Translations under genes and position numbers: made by a program
Shown: piece after piece, positions 55,890 to 64,000 of the stretch
Layout of the letters: each line of letters starts with the position of its first letter
How positions within the stretch are numbered: position 1 is the stretch's first letter
Source: Selaginella tamariscina
Lineage: Eukaryota; Streptophyta; Lycopodiopsida; Selaginellales; Selaginellaceae
Assembly: GCA_003024785.1 (NCBI GenBank)
Contig: PUQB01000148.1
Location: forward strand, 248,001-312,000
Direction of reading: 5' to 3'
Length of the DNA: 64,000 bases
The notes under the pieces: model-generated
Databases searched by the model: none
Seen by the model: the letters and a program-made list of their open reading frames with translations, nothing else
Told to the model about the DNA's origin: nothing

Positions 55890-55968
55890 GCTAGCTTGCT
55901 TCATATGCCCTGAATGGGTATCTGCAGGAAGCAATAGAGCTTTTCGAGGGAGAGATGCAGGAACATGA
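55890..55968 (+). pseudogene. PPR-A fragment, 79 bp
   Basis: CATATGCCCTGAATGGGTAT, GGAAGCAATAGAGCTTTTCG and GAGATGCAGGAACATGA match PPR-A at 46090-46158. At several positions (CCCTGAA, GAAGCAATAGAG, TTTTCGAG) it agrees with the locus 1 pseudogene (about 15150-15220, minus strand) rather than with locus 2. It is a stray one-repeat piece, with no PPR sequence around it. Confidence 0.85.
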
Positions 55969-56451
55969 CTAACTGTATATCTGCTACATGTCTTATGTGT
56001 GAGTGTTGTATATAGAGCCTGTACTGTTGAAATAATGTATTGCATTGTAGTTTTAACTTTAATATCTCTCTCTAAATACACAACACACTCACACACATCT
56101 ACACAAAATTATAGCAAAAGAAAGGAATACATATTCTTTCACCGTCATCCTTGAATGCTTAACTTGTGTATGTGTGTGAAATCACACGAACACATCATTA
56201 AAGTTTATTGTACGCAATACATGGTTATATGAGATTAAAAACCACTTCTCAAAATCTTCTGCATTATATATATTCAGATATATATAATGATATGAATATC
56301 TTATCAACATGTACCTCAAAAGTGTTCGAATCAAAAACATAATCCATACTACTCTCACTCAACAAGACATGTTAATATGTAGAATGGAGATTTAGGCTCG
56401 TTCTACACTTCTGTAATCATTTTTAGTTACAAAATTATTATAAATTATAAT
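55969..56451. other. AT-rich sequence before element C
   Basis: Nothing recognised. Confidence 0.4.
56447..56451. repeat. Target-site duplication of element C, left copy (ATAAT)
   Basis: ATAAT before the element; ATAAT recurs at 61297-61301, sharing one A with the LTR end. With canonical TG...CA ends the unambiguous duplication is TAAT. Confidence 0.75.
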
Positions 56452-56612
56452 TGTGAGAGCTCGGAATATAGAAATGTGTATATCCATTAGTTCAGAAACC
56501 CTAACTTATATACAAGAGCGAGTGGTCCAGATTGAATCCAATCCGACGGCTATCAAAATCCACTACGCTAATAATAGTATGTGCACATGCAGCCGTACAC
56601 GTGGATCTTACA
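56452..56612 (-). repeat. 3' LTR of element C
   Basis: 161 bp, plus-strand ends TGTGAGAGCTCGG...GATCTTACA. Base-for-base identical by eye to 61137-61297. Confidence 0.95.
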
Positions 56613-58093
56613 TCATCCCCTCTCTCGGAAGGGTGTAAGTTGGTTAGGGTTCTCTTGTAACGGGCCCGGATCTGGAGGAACATCAGGAGGAAGCACTGGT
56701 GGATCTATAGGCGGCACAACTTGTTCCCGTTGCACAAAATGCTTCAACCGTTGTACATGTACAATCTCCGGAGGATCGGGTTGAATGTCGTGCCGAACCT
56801 CATAAACCTGTGGTCCTACTTGCCGTAACACTCGATACGGTCCTTTCCATTGAGGAAGGAGACTCTTAGCTAAACCACGTACCGTAAGCTTGGGAAAACG
56901 AACCAACACCAGTTCATCAACCTTGTACTCGCAGGAGGACGATGATGCGAGTTGTACCGTTGTTGTTGTCCTACTTGTACGCGGCCCAAGTGTTCTGCTG
57001 ACTCCGCACGAACCAATGGAAGGATGCTTGTCAGATACCGATCCCATGACCTAGCATCAGCAGCTCGCGGTAACCGAGACGGCAAACCCAACTCCGTTGG
57101 CAACACCGGGTCATGACCATACAAAAGCTTATATGGAGAAGTACCAATGGAACTTTGAACTCCAGTGACATAAGCATATCGGAGAGACGGCAGATAACCA
57201 TCCCAATCTGAATGTTGAAAGTTCACATACTTTGCGATCATCCCCTTGAAGGTTCTAACAAGCCGTTCCACTAAACCATCTGTCTGAGGATGATAAGCAC
57301 TTGTGAAAGTGTGGCGTATCCCTAATCGAGATGTCAAAACATGAAATGCCTCAGCCATAAATGCGGGACCATTATCCGAGAGAATTCGCTCCGGACAAGA
57401 ATGCTGAAACACGACCCGATTCAGGAGAAACTGACCAACAGCAGAAGCAGTCGCACTAGCAAGAGCACCAACTTCTACCCAACGAGTTAGGTAATCAGAA
57501 GCAATAATAACGTACTCGTTACCAGCAGTTGACCGCGGAAAAGGTCCCATCAAATCAAATGCCACCAATTCAAACGGACGAGAAACTGCAATTGACTCCA
57601 ACCGTCCTTCCGAAGCACATGGGGGAGTATTGCGAGCTTGGCACCACACACAACTACGCACATACCGAATCACATCTCCTCGCAACTCCGGCCAATAGAA
57701 AGATCTGCGCAGCTTCTCCATCACCCGACGATGTCCCATGTGCCCGCCAAGAATAGGAGAGTCATGGTAAGCATGGAGGAAGCGTGGAATGAAGATTGAA
57801 GGCACCACCAACCGCAAAGGATCATCTGGATCAGTCCCCACAAAATAAAGAAGGTCATCCTGAAGGCGATACTGTGAATGTAAATGCCTGAAAGGCAAGT
57901 CATCAGCAAGTGATGCAGGATTCTCAAACCCATCACGAAGCCTTCGAATCCACGGCTCAACCTTTTGAGCTTCCCGAACCTCATCCAAAGACGGCAAATC
58001 TAAACTCTGCATTCTGCGGACACTGAACGTCAAGCACAGCAACTGCTGATGGTACGGAATCTTCATCCAAAAAGTCCACTGAAGCTGGAACAA
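56613..58093 (-). CDS. Integrase of element C
   Basis: The frame at 58093-56870 (407 codons) has the zinc-binding region (HLHSQYRLQDDLLYFVG; GGHMGHRRVMEKLRRSFYWP; VRSCVWCQARNTPP), then the DDE core: first D in FELVAFDLMGPFPRS, second in CPERILSDNGPAFMAE, E in YHPQTDGLVERLVRTFKG. It continues into KLLYGHDPVLPTELGLPSRL. A frameshift near 57000 moves the C-terminal SH3-like end (VRGLAKSLLPQWKGPYRVLR; VYEVRHDIQPDPPEIVHVQR) to another frame, which runs to 56613. All catalytic residues are present. Integrase inserts the cDNA into the host genome. Confidence 0.9.
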
Positions 58094-58102
58094 CTGGTTC
58101 CT

Positions 58103-59530
58103 CTAAGGTGGAAGAGGAGCCCGAGAAAGAGCATCAGCATCAGCCATGGAACTCCCTGGACGATGAACAACTTCAAAGTCGTAAATTTGAAGTTTCAAGG
58201 CCCACCGAGCAGTACGCCCAATCAAATTCTTTCGCTTCAACAACGAAGTGACTGCTGCATGATCACCTTCCAACAACGTCCGCGAACCATGCAAGTAGGC
58301 ATGGAGCTTCTCAAAACCCCAAACTGCTGCTAGACACTCCTTTTCAGTTGTGGAGTAATTCACCTCTGCTGGCTGCAATGTACGGCTGATGTATGCAATG
58401 GGATGTCGTTGGCCAGGAACACTTGTACTCTCCTGCATCAATACACCCCCGAGGCCGATGTCAGAAGCATCTACACGCAAGATGAAAGGACGAGTGTAAT
58501 CCGGGTACGCCAAAACTGGAGGAGTCGTCAACAACTCTTTGAGATCTGCAAATGCCTGCTTGCAATCCTTAGACCAAACAAAAGAAGTCATTGACGATTT
58601 CAACAACGCGCGCAACGGTGCAGTACGATCTGAAAGATGATCCAGAAAACGACCCAGATATTGTACCTTGCCAAGAAAGCGTTGCACATCATTCACACAC
58701 TTCGGCGTAGGGAACTTCAAAACTGCAACTAGTTTGTCAGGATCGACTTGCAAACCTTCACGTGAAATGCGATAACCCAGATAAGTGGTGTCCTTTGATC
58801 CAAATACACACTTAGATGGCTTCAACTTCAAACCAACTTCCCGCAGTCGATCCAAAACCTTACGTACATCACCGACATGCTCCTCCCACGTTCCATCTGA
58901 ATGGATCAAAACATCATCGATGAAATCAGCAGTCACCTCCGGCATGTCGCAAAGAACCTCATCCATCATACGCTGGAAAGTTGCTGGAGCATTGCTCAAA
59001 CCGAAAGGCATCACCAGGAACTCGTACAGGCCAAATGGTGTTCGAAAAGCAGTCTTGGGAATGTCCATGTCAGCCATCGGAACTTGCCAATATCCAGATG
59101 CGAGATCTAACTTGGTGAACCAACGGCTCCGCCCCAGTCGATCCAAAAGGTCTGCAGTATGAGGAAGTGGGTACACATCTGAGACGGTTACCTCATTTAA
59201 CGGGCGATAATCAATGCAGAATCGAACGCTCCCATCAGGCTTCGTCACAAGGTGAGGTTCGCACGCCCAAGGACTTCGAGACTTCCGGATAACACCCTTC
59301 TCCAACATCTCTTTGACATTCGCTCGTAAGATCTTGAGCTCCTTTGGTGATCGACGCCGAACAGGTACCTTGATTGGCCTAGCTTCTCCAGTTGGAATAG
59401 GGTGGCGTGTCGCAATCTTGGCCCCAGATGACAAGTCGAAGTTGAAAAGATCAGCATACTCCTTCTTGAGTTGATCAACAACTACAGCACGACGATCATC
59501 TGATGGATCCAAAGAAGAAAGGAAGAGCAT
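58103..59530 (-). CDS. Reverse transcriptase and RNase H of element C
   Basis: An open frame of 475 codons. RT blocks: SPWACEPHLVTKPDGSVRFC, YRPLNEVTVSDVYPLPHTAD, TKLDLASGYWQVPMADMDIP, YEFLVMPFGLSNAPATFQRM and catalytic TADFIDDVLIHSDG (FIDD, where YLDD or YIDD is usual). RNase H: LRVDASDIGLGGVLMQES, EVNYSTTEKECLAAVWGFEK, VHRPGSSMADADALSRAPLP. The frame stops with TAG after APLPP; element B keeps about 19 more bases here. Integrase resumes ten bases later in the same frame because a one-base insertion compensates further on. Confidence 0.93.
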   Translation of the reverse strand: MLFLSSLDPSDDRRAVVVDQLKKEYADLFNFDLSSGAKIATRHPIPTGEARPIKVPVRRRSPKELKILRANVKEMLEKGVIRKSRSPWACEPHLVTKPDGSVRFCIDYRPLNEVTVSDVYPLPHTADLLDRLGRSRWFTKLDLASGYWQVPMADMDIPKTAFRTPFGLYEFLVMPFGLSNAPATFQRMMDEVLCDMPEVTADFIDDVLIHSDGTWEEHVGDVRKVLDRLREVGLKLKPSKCVFGSKDTTYLGYRISREGLQVDPDKLVAVLKFPTPKCVNDVQRFLGKVQYLGRFLDHLSDRTAPLRALLKSSMTSFVWSKDCKQAFADLKELLTTPPVLAYPDYTRPFILRVDASDIGLGGVLMQESTSVPGQRHPIAYISRTLQPAEVNYSTTEKECLAAVWGFEKLHAYLHGSRTLLEGDHAAVTSLLKRKNLIGRTARWALKLQIYDFEVVHRPGSSMADADALSRAPLPP

Positions 59531-60041
59531 GAAGGGAAAATGGTTGGAAATAAGGGTGAGACAAAAGTGATGGAAGCAGAGGTGGAAGCAGATGGACGAA
59601 GTGGAATAGAAGTAAAGGAATACGAGGGAGAGTCAAACAAGGGGGAGACTTTTCAAAGTCACACTTGGCATGATTGCGAGTTAACCAATCCATACCAAGA
59701 ATAAGGTGAAAAGCTTGACTCGGCACCACCCGCAAAGATTGAAGCTCGAGCTCACAATCATCCACACGAACAACAATGTCCACTTCATCCCGCGAACAAG
59801 CATGAGTATGTCCGTTGCCGTACAGAATGAAGACTGGTTCTACCGCACGACGCAAATGAAGGCTGCAACGTGTAGCAACAGATTGAGAAACAGAGGACAA
59901 ACTTGAACCTGTATCCACCAACACTGAAAGGAAAACAGGATGAGGTGTGCGATTGAAACGAGCTTGAAAAGTGAAAACCGGATGATTTGGTGCCGAGTGA
60001 ACCCCTTGATGATACTCCCGAAAGAAAGATGGAGGGGTCAC
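59496..60041 (-). CDS. Aspartic protease of element C
   Basis: An open frame of 181 codons between gag and RT. The active loop is LSVLVDTGSSLSSVSQSVAT (D-T-G-S present). The flap region and C-terminal signature FHLILGMDWLTRNHAKCDFE follow. The tail (SLLSHPYFQPFSLHALPFFF) overlaps the RT frame by 35 bases in a different phase, so a frameshift is needed to make a Gag-Pol fusion, or the shift is a mutation. Protease would mature the particle proteins. Confidence 0.88.
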   Translation of the reverse strand: MTPPSFFREYHQGVHSAPNHPVFTFQARFNRTPHPVFLSVLVDTGSSLSSVSQSVATRCSLHLRRAVEPVFILYGNGHTHACSRDEVDIVVRVDDCELELQSLRVVPSQAFHLILGMDWLTRNHAKCDFEKSPPCLTLPRIPLLLFHFVHLLPPLLPSLLSHPYFQPFSLHALPFFFGSIR

Positions 60042-60067
60042 TAATTTATTCGCACGAGGACCCTCCT

Positions 60068-61023
60068 CTACTCGTGCGATTCGTCGTTTCCCGGAAGATC
60101 CACCGCATCACAACCTTCCACTGCAGCAGCACCAACCGGACGTTGTTGCCGCCATGGCCTCCATCCTGGAAATGGGGGACGCCAATCGGGAAACCGTTGA
60201 CAGCGCCGATACGTGTGTCCAACCTCATCACATGCCCAACAACGAACTGCACGTCCACGTCCTCGTCCACGGGCCCCACCTTGTGCTGGTACACGAGCGG
60301 CAACAGCCTCAACCTCCATCGGAGCAGGTCCATCCCCAACATGGAGTGGAACAAGAGCACGTGAAGGCACAAGTGGGAGAGGTGACGACTCATATCGTTG
60401 TGCCAGCCTCAAAGCATCGTCAAGAGTCACTGGAGCTAGTGCATGCACAAGCCCCACAAGGTCTTGACGAAGTGCTGGCCACAACATACCTAACTTGATG
60501 CGTTCCGACATGTTAGGTTCTGCACGCAGCAAAAGGCTTCGAAAGCGAACACCAAACTGCATCACCGACTCAGACGGCTCCTGACGAATACGATGCAACT
60601 GCTGAAAAGCATCATCACAGTCGTCCGCATGCCCAAATGCACGTTTGAAGATCTCTGGAAGAATATTCCAATCGCCACGAGTTGCAACGTCCAGACCATT
60701 GTACCACTGCAACGCCGTCCCTTGAAGACAAGTAGGAAACTCGCGCAAACACTGAGCACCGTCCCACGAATGATATGTGGCAACCACAGTGAAGTGGGTC
60801 AAACCAATGGTACACATCATCTCCAGGATTTCCGCGAAAGAAATCCGGTCGGACACGGGGGTTTGCAACTAGGAGGAGTACCCTGGCCTGTGAATGCTGC
60901 CATCAACTGAGAATGATTGTTCAATTGCACACGCATGGCATCCAACAACTGCATGAGTAACTGCTCCACAGACAAGGGATTTGTCTGTTGTGGATTCATG
61001 GATGAAGAAGAGACAAAATCCAC
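60068..61023 (-). CDS. gag of element C
   Basis: It starts at ATG 61023 (MDFVSSSSMNPQQTNPLSVE). After about 60 residues, a one-base shift at about 60865 (run of five C) moves the reading to the frame of 60868-60068. The capsid part is CLQGTALQWYNGLDVATRGD, FKRAFGHADDCDDAFQQLHR and SVMQFGVRFRSLLLRAEPN. A zinc knuckle CWACDEVGHTYRRC (C-x2-C-x4-H-x4-C) lies at about 60240-60200 after an RGRGRGR stretch. Gag builds the particle and packages RNA. Confidence 0.9.
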
Positions 61024-61115
61024 AAGAAAGGAATAGATCTAGACAATGGAAAAGCTAGACCTAAGAAGACAGAGAAAAAAGACACAAATCCGAGCACTCC
61101 GTAGGGACAATTAGA

Positions 61116-61135
61116 GGTGCCCCTCACCTCCACCA
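61116..61135 (-). promoter_or_regulatory. Putative primer-binding site of element C
   Basis: One base inside the 5' LTR the coding strand reads TGGTGGAGGTGAGGGGCACC. It begins TGG as a tRNA-primed site should, but I cannot name the tRNA. Confidence 0.5.
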
Positions 61136-61136
61136 A

Positions 61137-61297
61137 TGTGAGAGCTCGGAATATAGAAATGTGTATATCCATTAGTTCAGAAACCCTAACTTATATACAA
61201 GAGCGAGTGGTCCAGATTGAATCCAATCCGACGGCTATCAAAATCCACTACGCTAATAATAGTATGTGCACATGCAGCCGTACACGTGGATCTTACA
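61137..61297 (-). repeat. 5' LTR of element C
   Basis: 161 bp, identical to 56452-56612. Confidence 0.95.
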
Positions 61298-61539
61298 TAA
61301 TTAAATATATATCCATAACCGTCATGTATAAAATGTTATTATCCCCTGTAGTGTATTGTTTTAAATGCTTTACATGTTTACCTTGATTATGTTCAGAAAA
61401 AGTGTACACAACACAACACGTAGAATGCTCTCTCACACACACACCTGCAAGAGGCTCGTGACCCCCAACTTCATTGTCAATTGAGCAAACAACCATCATC
61501 TAAAAGCTTATCTCGTTGTGCAGATAGTTTCCCATGCTT

Positions 61540-62621
61540 TCTTTTAGCATTGTCTGGCGCGCCATCTCCCCATTTGGCATAATAAGAGGTAGAGAACAAT
61601 CGTAACTGTACAAACAAACGCATAACAATCATGCATTAGAAATAACAACACACTTCTTTCTCTCCCGTCTGCACACCACACAGATATGTATGTATGTATT
61701 TGCCTTATATAACACTGTATGCATACCTGGCATTGTCTCAGCATTAAACAGACTGCTTCCTGTCAAACACAAAAAGGTCCGTTTGTGTGGTGTGTAGGGA
61801 TACCTACGCTTTTCTACAAAAGAGCTGCTTTTGGCTGTTGTGGAGGCTGGAGCAGCTCCATCCGTGAGATTGATTCCCTCAAATTGCTGTTTCGTAGTGT
61901 GTGTTTTTGAACAGTACCTACTACCTATCACCAGAATTTGAATGAGCCATTGTACAAGTTCACTTCACTGTTCTTCTTTGCAAAACCGAACTATCCCGAT
62001 GGTTTCATGGCCATCATCCAACGGACCAAATTTCCATTCAGGATCCCGCTCGCGAATGGCATTCACCTGTATCATTAAGAACTAAATACGCCTTGACAAG
62101 CTTCACTACCATTCGTACCTCTGAGTGATCCACGAAGAAGTGGGTGTTGATAGAACATAGAATAACCAGTTATCTCCGCATCCCGAGTGTAAGGAACCTG
62201 AGGCAAATGATATATATATATTAAAAACCACATGGGCATAAACCAATATGTTATGTTCATTTGTGAGTAACGGATGACTCCTTGAGCGTGCTGAGACAAA
62301 AGCTCCGGTGGCTGCTTCTAATGTTCGTATTGCATACGGTTGACTTGATACCAGCCCCAGCAACATCAGATCTCCAATCGATGACATTCTACATATTAGT
62401 ATACATACATGGTCGCACGCTGCATATTAGCATGCACAAGACAGTCGATGAAAAATGGAATTAACAAATGTTAACACACACATACGCACAGCATCGTTGA
62501 ATTTATAGAGGGAAACAGATTCAGGACGTATACCTGCCAGCGGCTGTAGTAGAAACGCTTGCAGAAACCGTTGAGATCCTTCAAGGGCAAGAGACACAAA
62601 GCAAGGATCGTCCAAGAGCAT
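61540..62621 (-). pseudogene. Exon-like pieces of an unidentified gene family, copy 1
   Basis: Candidate minus-strand exons, 5' to 3': 62621-62534 (MLLDDPCFVSLALEGSQRFL, then LLQPLAG, donor CAG|GTATAC); about 62385-62275 (TGLVSSQPYAI-like, EAATGAFVSARSRSH); 62197-62119 (VPYTRDAEITGYSMFYQHPL, acceptor GCCTCAG, donor GAG|GTACG); 62066-61965 (VNAIRERDPEWKFGPLDDGH, then ETIGIVRFCKEEQ, acceptor GATACAG). Another open piece lies at about 61590-61500 (AKWGDGAPDNAKRKHGKLSA). Splice sites are good, but phases at the last joint do not agree, so the gene may be decayed or my borders wrong. Pieces recur at 63.15-64.0 kb (plus strand), 44.4 kb and 41.5 kb. Function unknown. Confidence 0.4.
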
Positions 62622-62739
62622 GTTATGAGTTGATCATTTTCACATTCTTGCCCTCTTAGATATCTTGATTTCCGAAGAGAGAGAGAGAGGAGAGTCATTT
62701 TGCACACATGACCCTGTACTCCTTCAGTTCTAATTAGGG

Positions 62740-62832
62740 TTGAGATGGAGTACAGATTGGCAATGAGATTGTCTGGCGGTATGGGAGGTGAGGCAAAGGT
62801 GCACCAGCTGAGCGTGCTGGCAAAAAAGTTAA
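62740..62832 (+). other. Short plus-strand frame, unassigned
   Basis: ATGGAGTACAGATTGGCAAT opens a frame MEYRLAMRLSGGMGGEAKVH followed by a short tail and stop. It is clean but only about 30 codons and lies between the two divergent exon families. It may be a first exon or chance. Confidence 0.2.
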
Positions 62833-63149
62833 AATGATGCATCACAAGCATATTTCTCTTTGACGATGCTTGTTTTGTCTCTGTTGTCCTAGAAGTCCAC
62901 AAGTCACTGGCCAGCGTTTCTATTATCATCCACTCGAAGGTGCGCCCTGCATGGGTGCACGTACATAATTCATAAATTAGAGTTTACAATATGGTACAAT
63001 AGAAATGCCGTTTCATCTCATGTATTAGGAAATGTGCTCTGGATTACTCAACTAGTGGTTCATCCCACACACACACCACAAAGGAATATGTACGATGTGT
63101 ATATATGTTGTCAAATATTAACATATTACAGCGCGCGATTGGTTGGAAG

Positions 63150-63271
63150 TCTGATGTTCTGCTGGATTGGTATCAAGTCATTCATATGCAATACATGCAC
63201 TTAGTAGAAGCAGCCACCAACGCGTGTGTTCTCATGGAGCTCCTTTCTCAGCATGCCGAAGGTCACGTGTG
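63150..63271 (+). other. Exon-like piece, copy 2 (matches 62385-62275)
   Basis: LLDWYQVIHMQYMHLVEAAT then NACVLMELLSQHAEGHV. At the DNA level GGTATCAAGTCA, GAAGCAGCCACC and CTCAGCA match the minus-strand copy at 62.3 kb. It ends at a donor-like GTGTGAGTATAC. Confidence 0.5.
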
Positions 63272-63335
63272 AGTATACTTAGTTATACACATCACAACAA
63301 GTATACTTAGTTATACACATATCACAACAAGTCAG
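63266..63335 (+). repeat. ~32-bp direct repeat
   Basis: AGTATACTTAGTTATACACA is present twice in tandem with the tail TCACAACA; the second unit has two extra bases. Confidence 0.85.
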
Positions 63336-63920
63336 AACGTGTGATTTTTGAAAATTTTAAGATTTTTTTAATTATTAAAAAACCACATAATTTTATGCAT
63401 GATTAAACATCAAGTTGGCTTTCAGTAAAAGTTTTTATGTCAACATAATTAATCATGTGTTTAAAGTTTAAACATGTCCTTTGCACCATTTAGTTTATAT
63501 ATAATTAATTACATTAATTTAGGGCACATACATTTGATTTATGTATATTTCATTATTATACTTAAGGTATCTAACATTGGCATATTAAAATATGTTTTAT
63601 TTTTATTTTTGCATAAGATGTAAAAACGGACTTACAGGTATCATAACCAACATGAAACAAATAATCGATTTGATAGAGAATTATACAACAAGTATTGCAC
63701 ATTTACAAATGTGCAACACGAAAATAAACTTTTATATTATGTTCTTACATTCATGACAAGAGATGGTTGGTTGCTCAATAAACTCCTTCATACGTGGACC
63801 ATTTAGAATTCGACCTTTATATACATTTTGTATATGCACATATACATTTAGGTGTATATACACCTTAAATGCTTAACTAGAGATTTAGGAAGGGGTTAAT
63901 TATAGCCTAGTTTTTCCACA
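63336..63920. other. AT-rich sequence, probably intronic
   Basis: It lies between two exon-like pieces of copy 2; nothing else seen. Confidence 0.35.
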
Positions 63921-63994
63921 TCGATTCGTGATGGAGATCCTAATTGGAGCATTAGATAATGGTCGTGAAACTATAGGGATTTGTTCCATTTTGC
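63921..63994 (+). other. Exon-like piece, copy 2 (matches 62063-61980)
   Basis: ATTCGTGATGGAGATCCTAA, GATAATGGTCGTGAAAC and TTTTGCAAA match the minus-strand exon read as IRERDPEW and DDGHETIGI, with a short deletion in the middle. It runs to the window end, so the gene may continue outside. Confidence 0.5.
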
Positions 63995-64000
63995 AAATAT

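Larger units (their letters stand above)
56452..61297 (-). mobile_element. Compact Ty3/gypsy chromovirus C with identical short LTRs
   Basis: 4846 bp, minus strand, with two identical 161-bp LTRs, so it is a recent insertion. Order: gag with a zinc knuckle, aspartic protease, RT, RNase H, integrase, and a C-terminal domain ending near a purine tract. The coding regions are almost open: one shift in gag, one between protease and RT, one stop between RNase H and integrase, and one shift in the integrase tail. No chromodomain was recognised, so 'chromovirus' rests on integrase and RT style. It is the sister of element B at 2800-4806. Confidence 0.95.

Noticed and set aside
60154..60498. Plus-strand histidine/proline-rich frames opposite gag of element C
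   Set aside because: Antisense of the GC-rich gag linker and zinc-knuckle region.

Overview
The window is nuclear DNA from a land plant with a repeat-rich genome. The evidence is two intronless pentatricopeptide-repeat (PPR) genes, Ty3/gypsy chromoviruses and Ty1/copia elements with plant-type motifs, a cytochrome P450 exon remnant, plant-like splice sites and long AT-rich tracts. The style of the PPR repeats and the amount of decayed LTR elements would fit a fern or lycophyte, but the sequence alone does not settle the lineage. I saw no rRNA, tRNA, CRISPR array or bacterial-type gene.

Layout. 1-4806: a chromovirus (family A/E) cut by the window start, inserted in the RNase H region of a second chromovirus (family B/C). 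4807-11900: AT-rich sequence with a foldback repeat, telomere-like motifs and a P450 3' exon remnant. 11926-15975: PPR locus 1 on the minus strand, with PPR-B nearly intact and PPR-A decayed. 16230-21960: an LTR element with gag, protease and a coiled-coil region but no recognisable reverse transcriptase. 21955-26382: repeat family H and a wrecked gypsy element. 26383-37980: an old chromovirus (D) split by a younger one (E, 30257-36419) with a clear CCAAT target duplication. 37981-45100: AT-rich sequence with a candidate multi-exon gene on the minus strand (40104-42572) that has an LSD1-like zinc-finger exon. 45147-51655: PPR locus 2 on the plus strand, with PPR-A nearly intact and PPR-B decayed and split by a copia element (47021-50559). 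52080-56450: copia remnant, unassigned sequence and a stray PPR-A fragment. 56452-61297: a compact chromovirus (C) with identical 161-bp LTRs. 61540-64000: exon-like pieces of an unidentified gene family in two divergent copies.

The most informative structure is the pair of PPR loci. Both hold the same tandem order (PPR-A then PPR-B), in inverted orientation about 29 kb apart, and they have decayed in a complementary way: locus 1 keeps PPR-B and locus 2 keeps PPR-A. The best 'working' copies each carry one apparent frameshift near the C-terminus. The space between them is mostly nested retroelements. Family A/E chromoviruses show two unusual traits: dense repetition of a TACAGG-type hexamer through coding and LTR sequence, and a primer site that matches the predicted 5' end of the element's own transcript rather than a tRNA.
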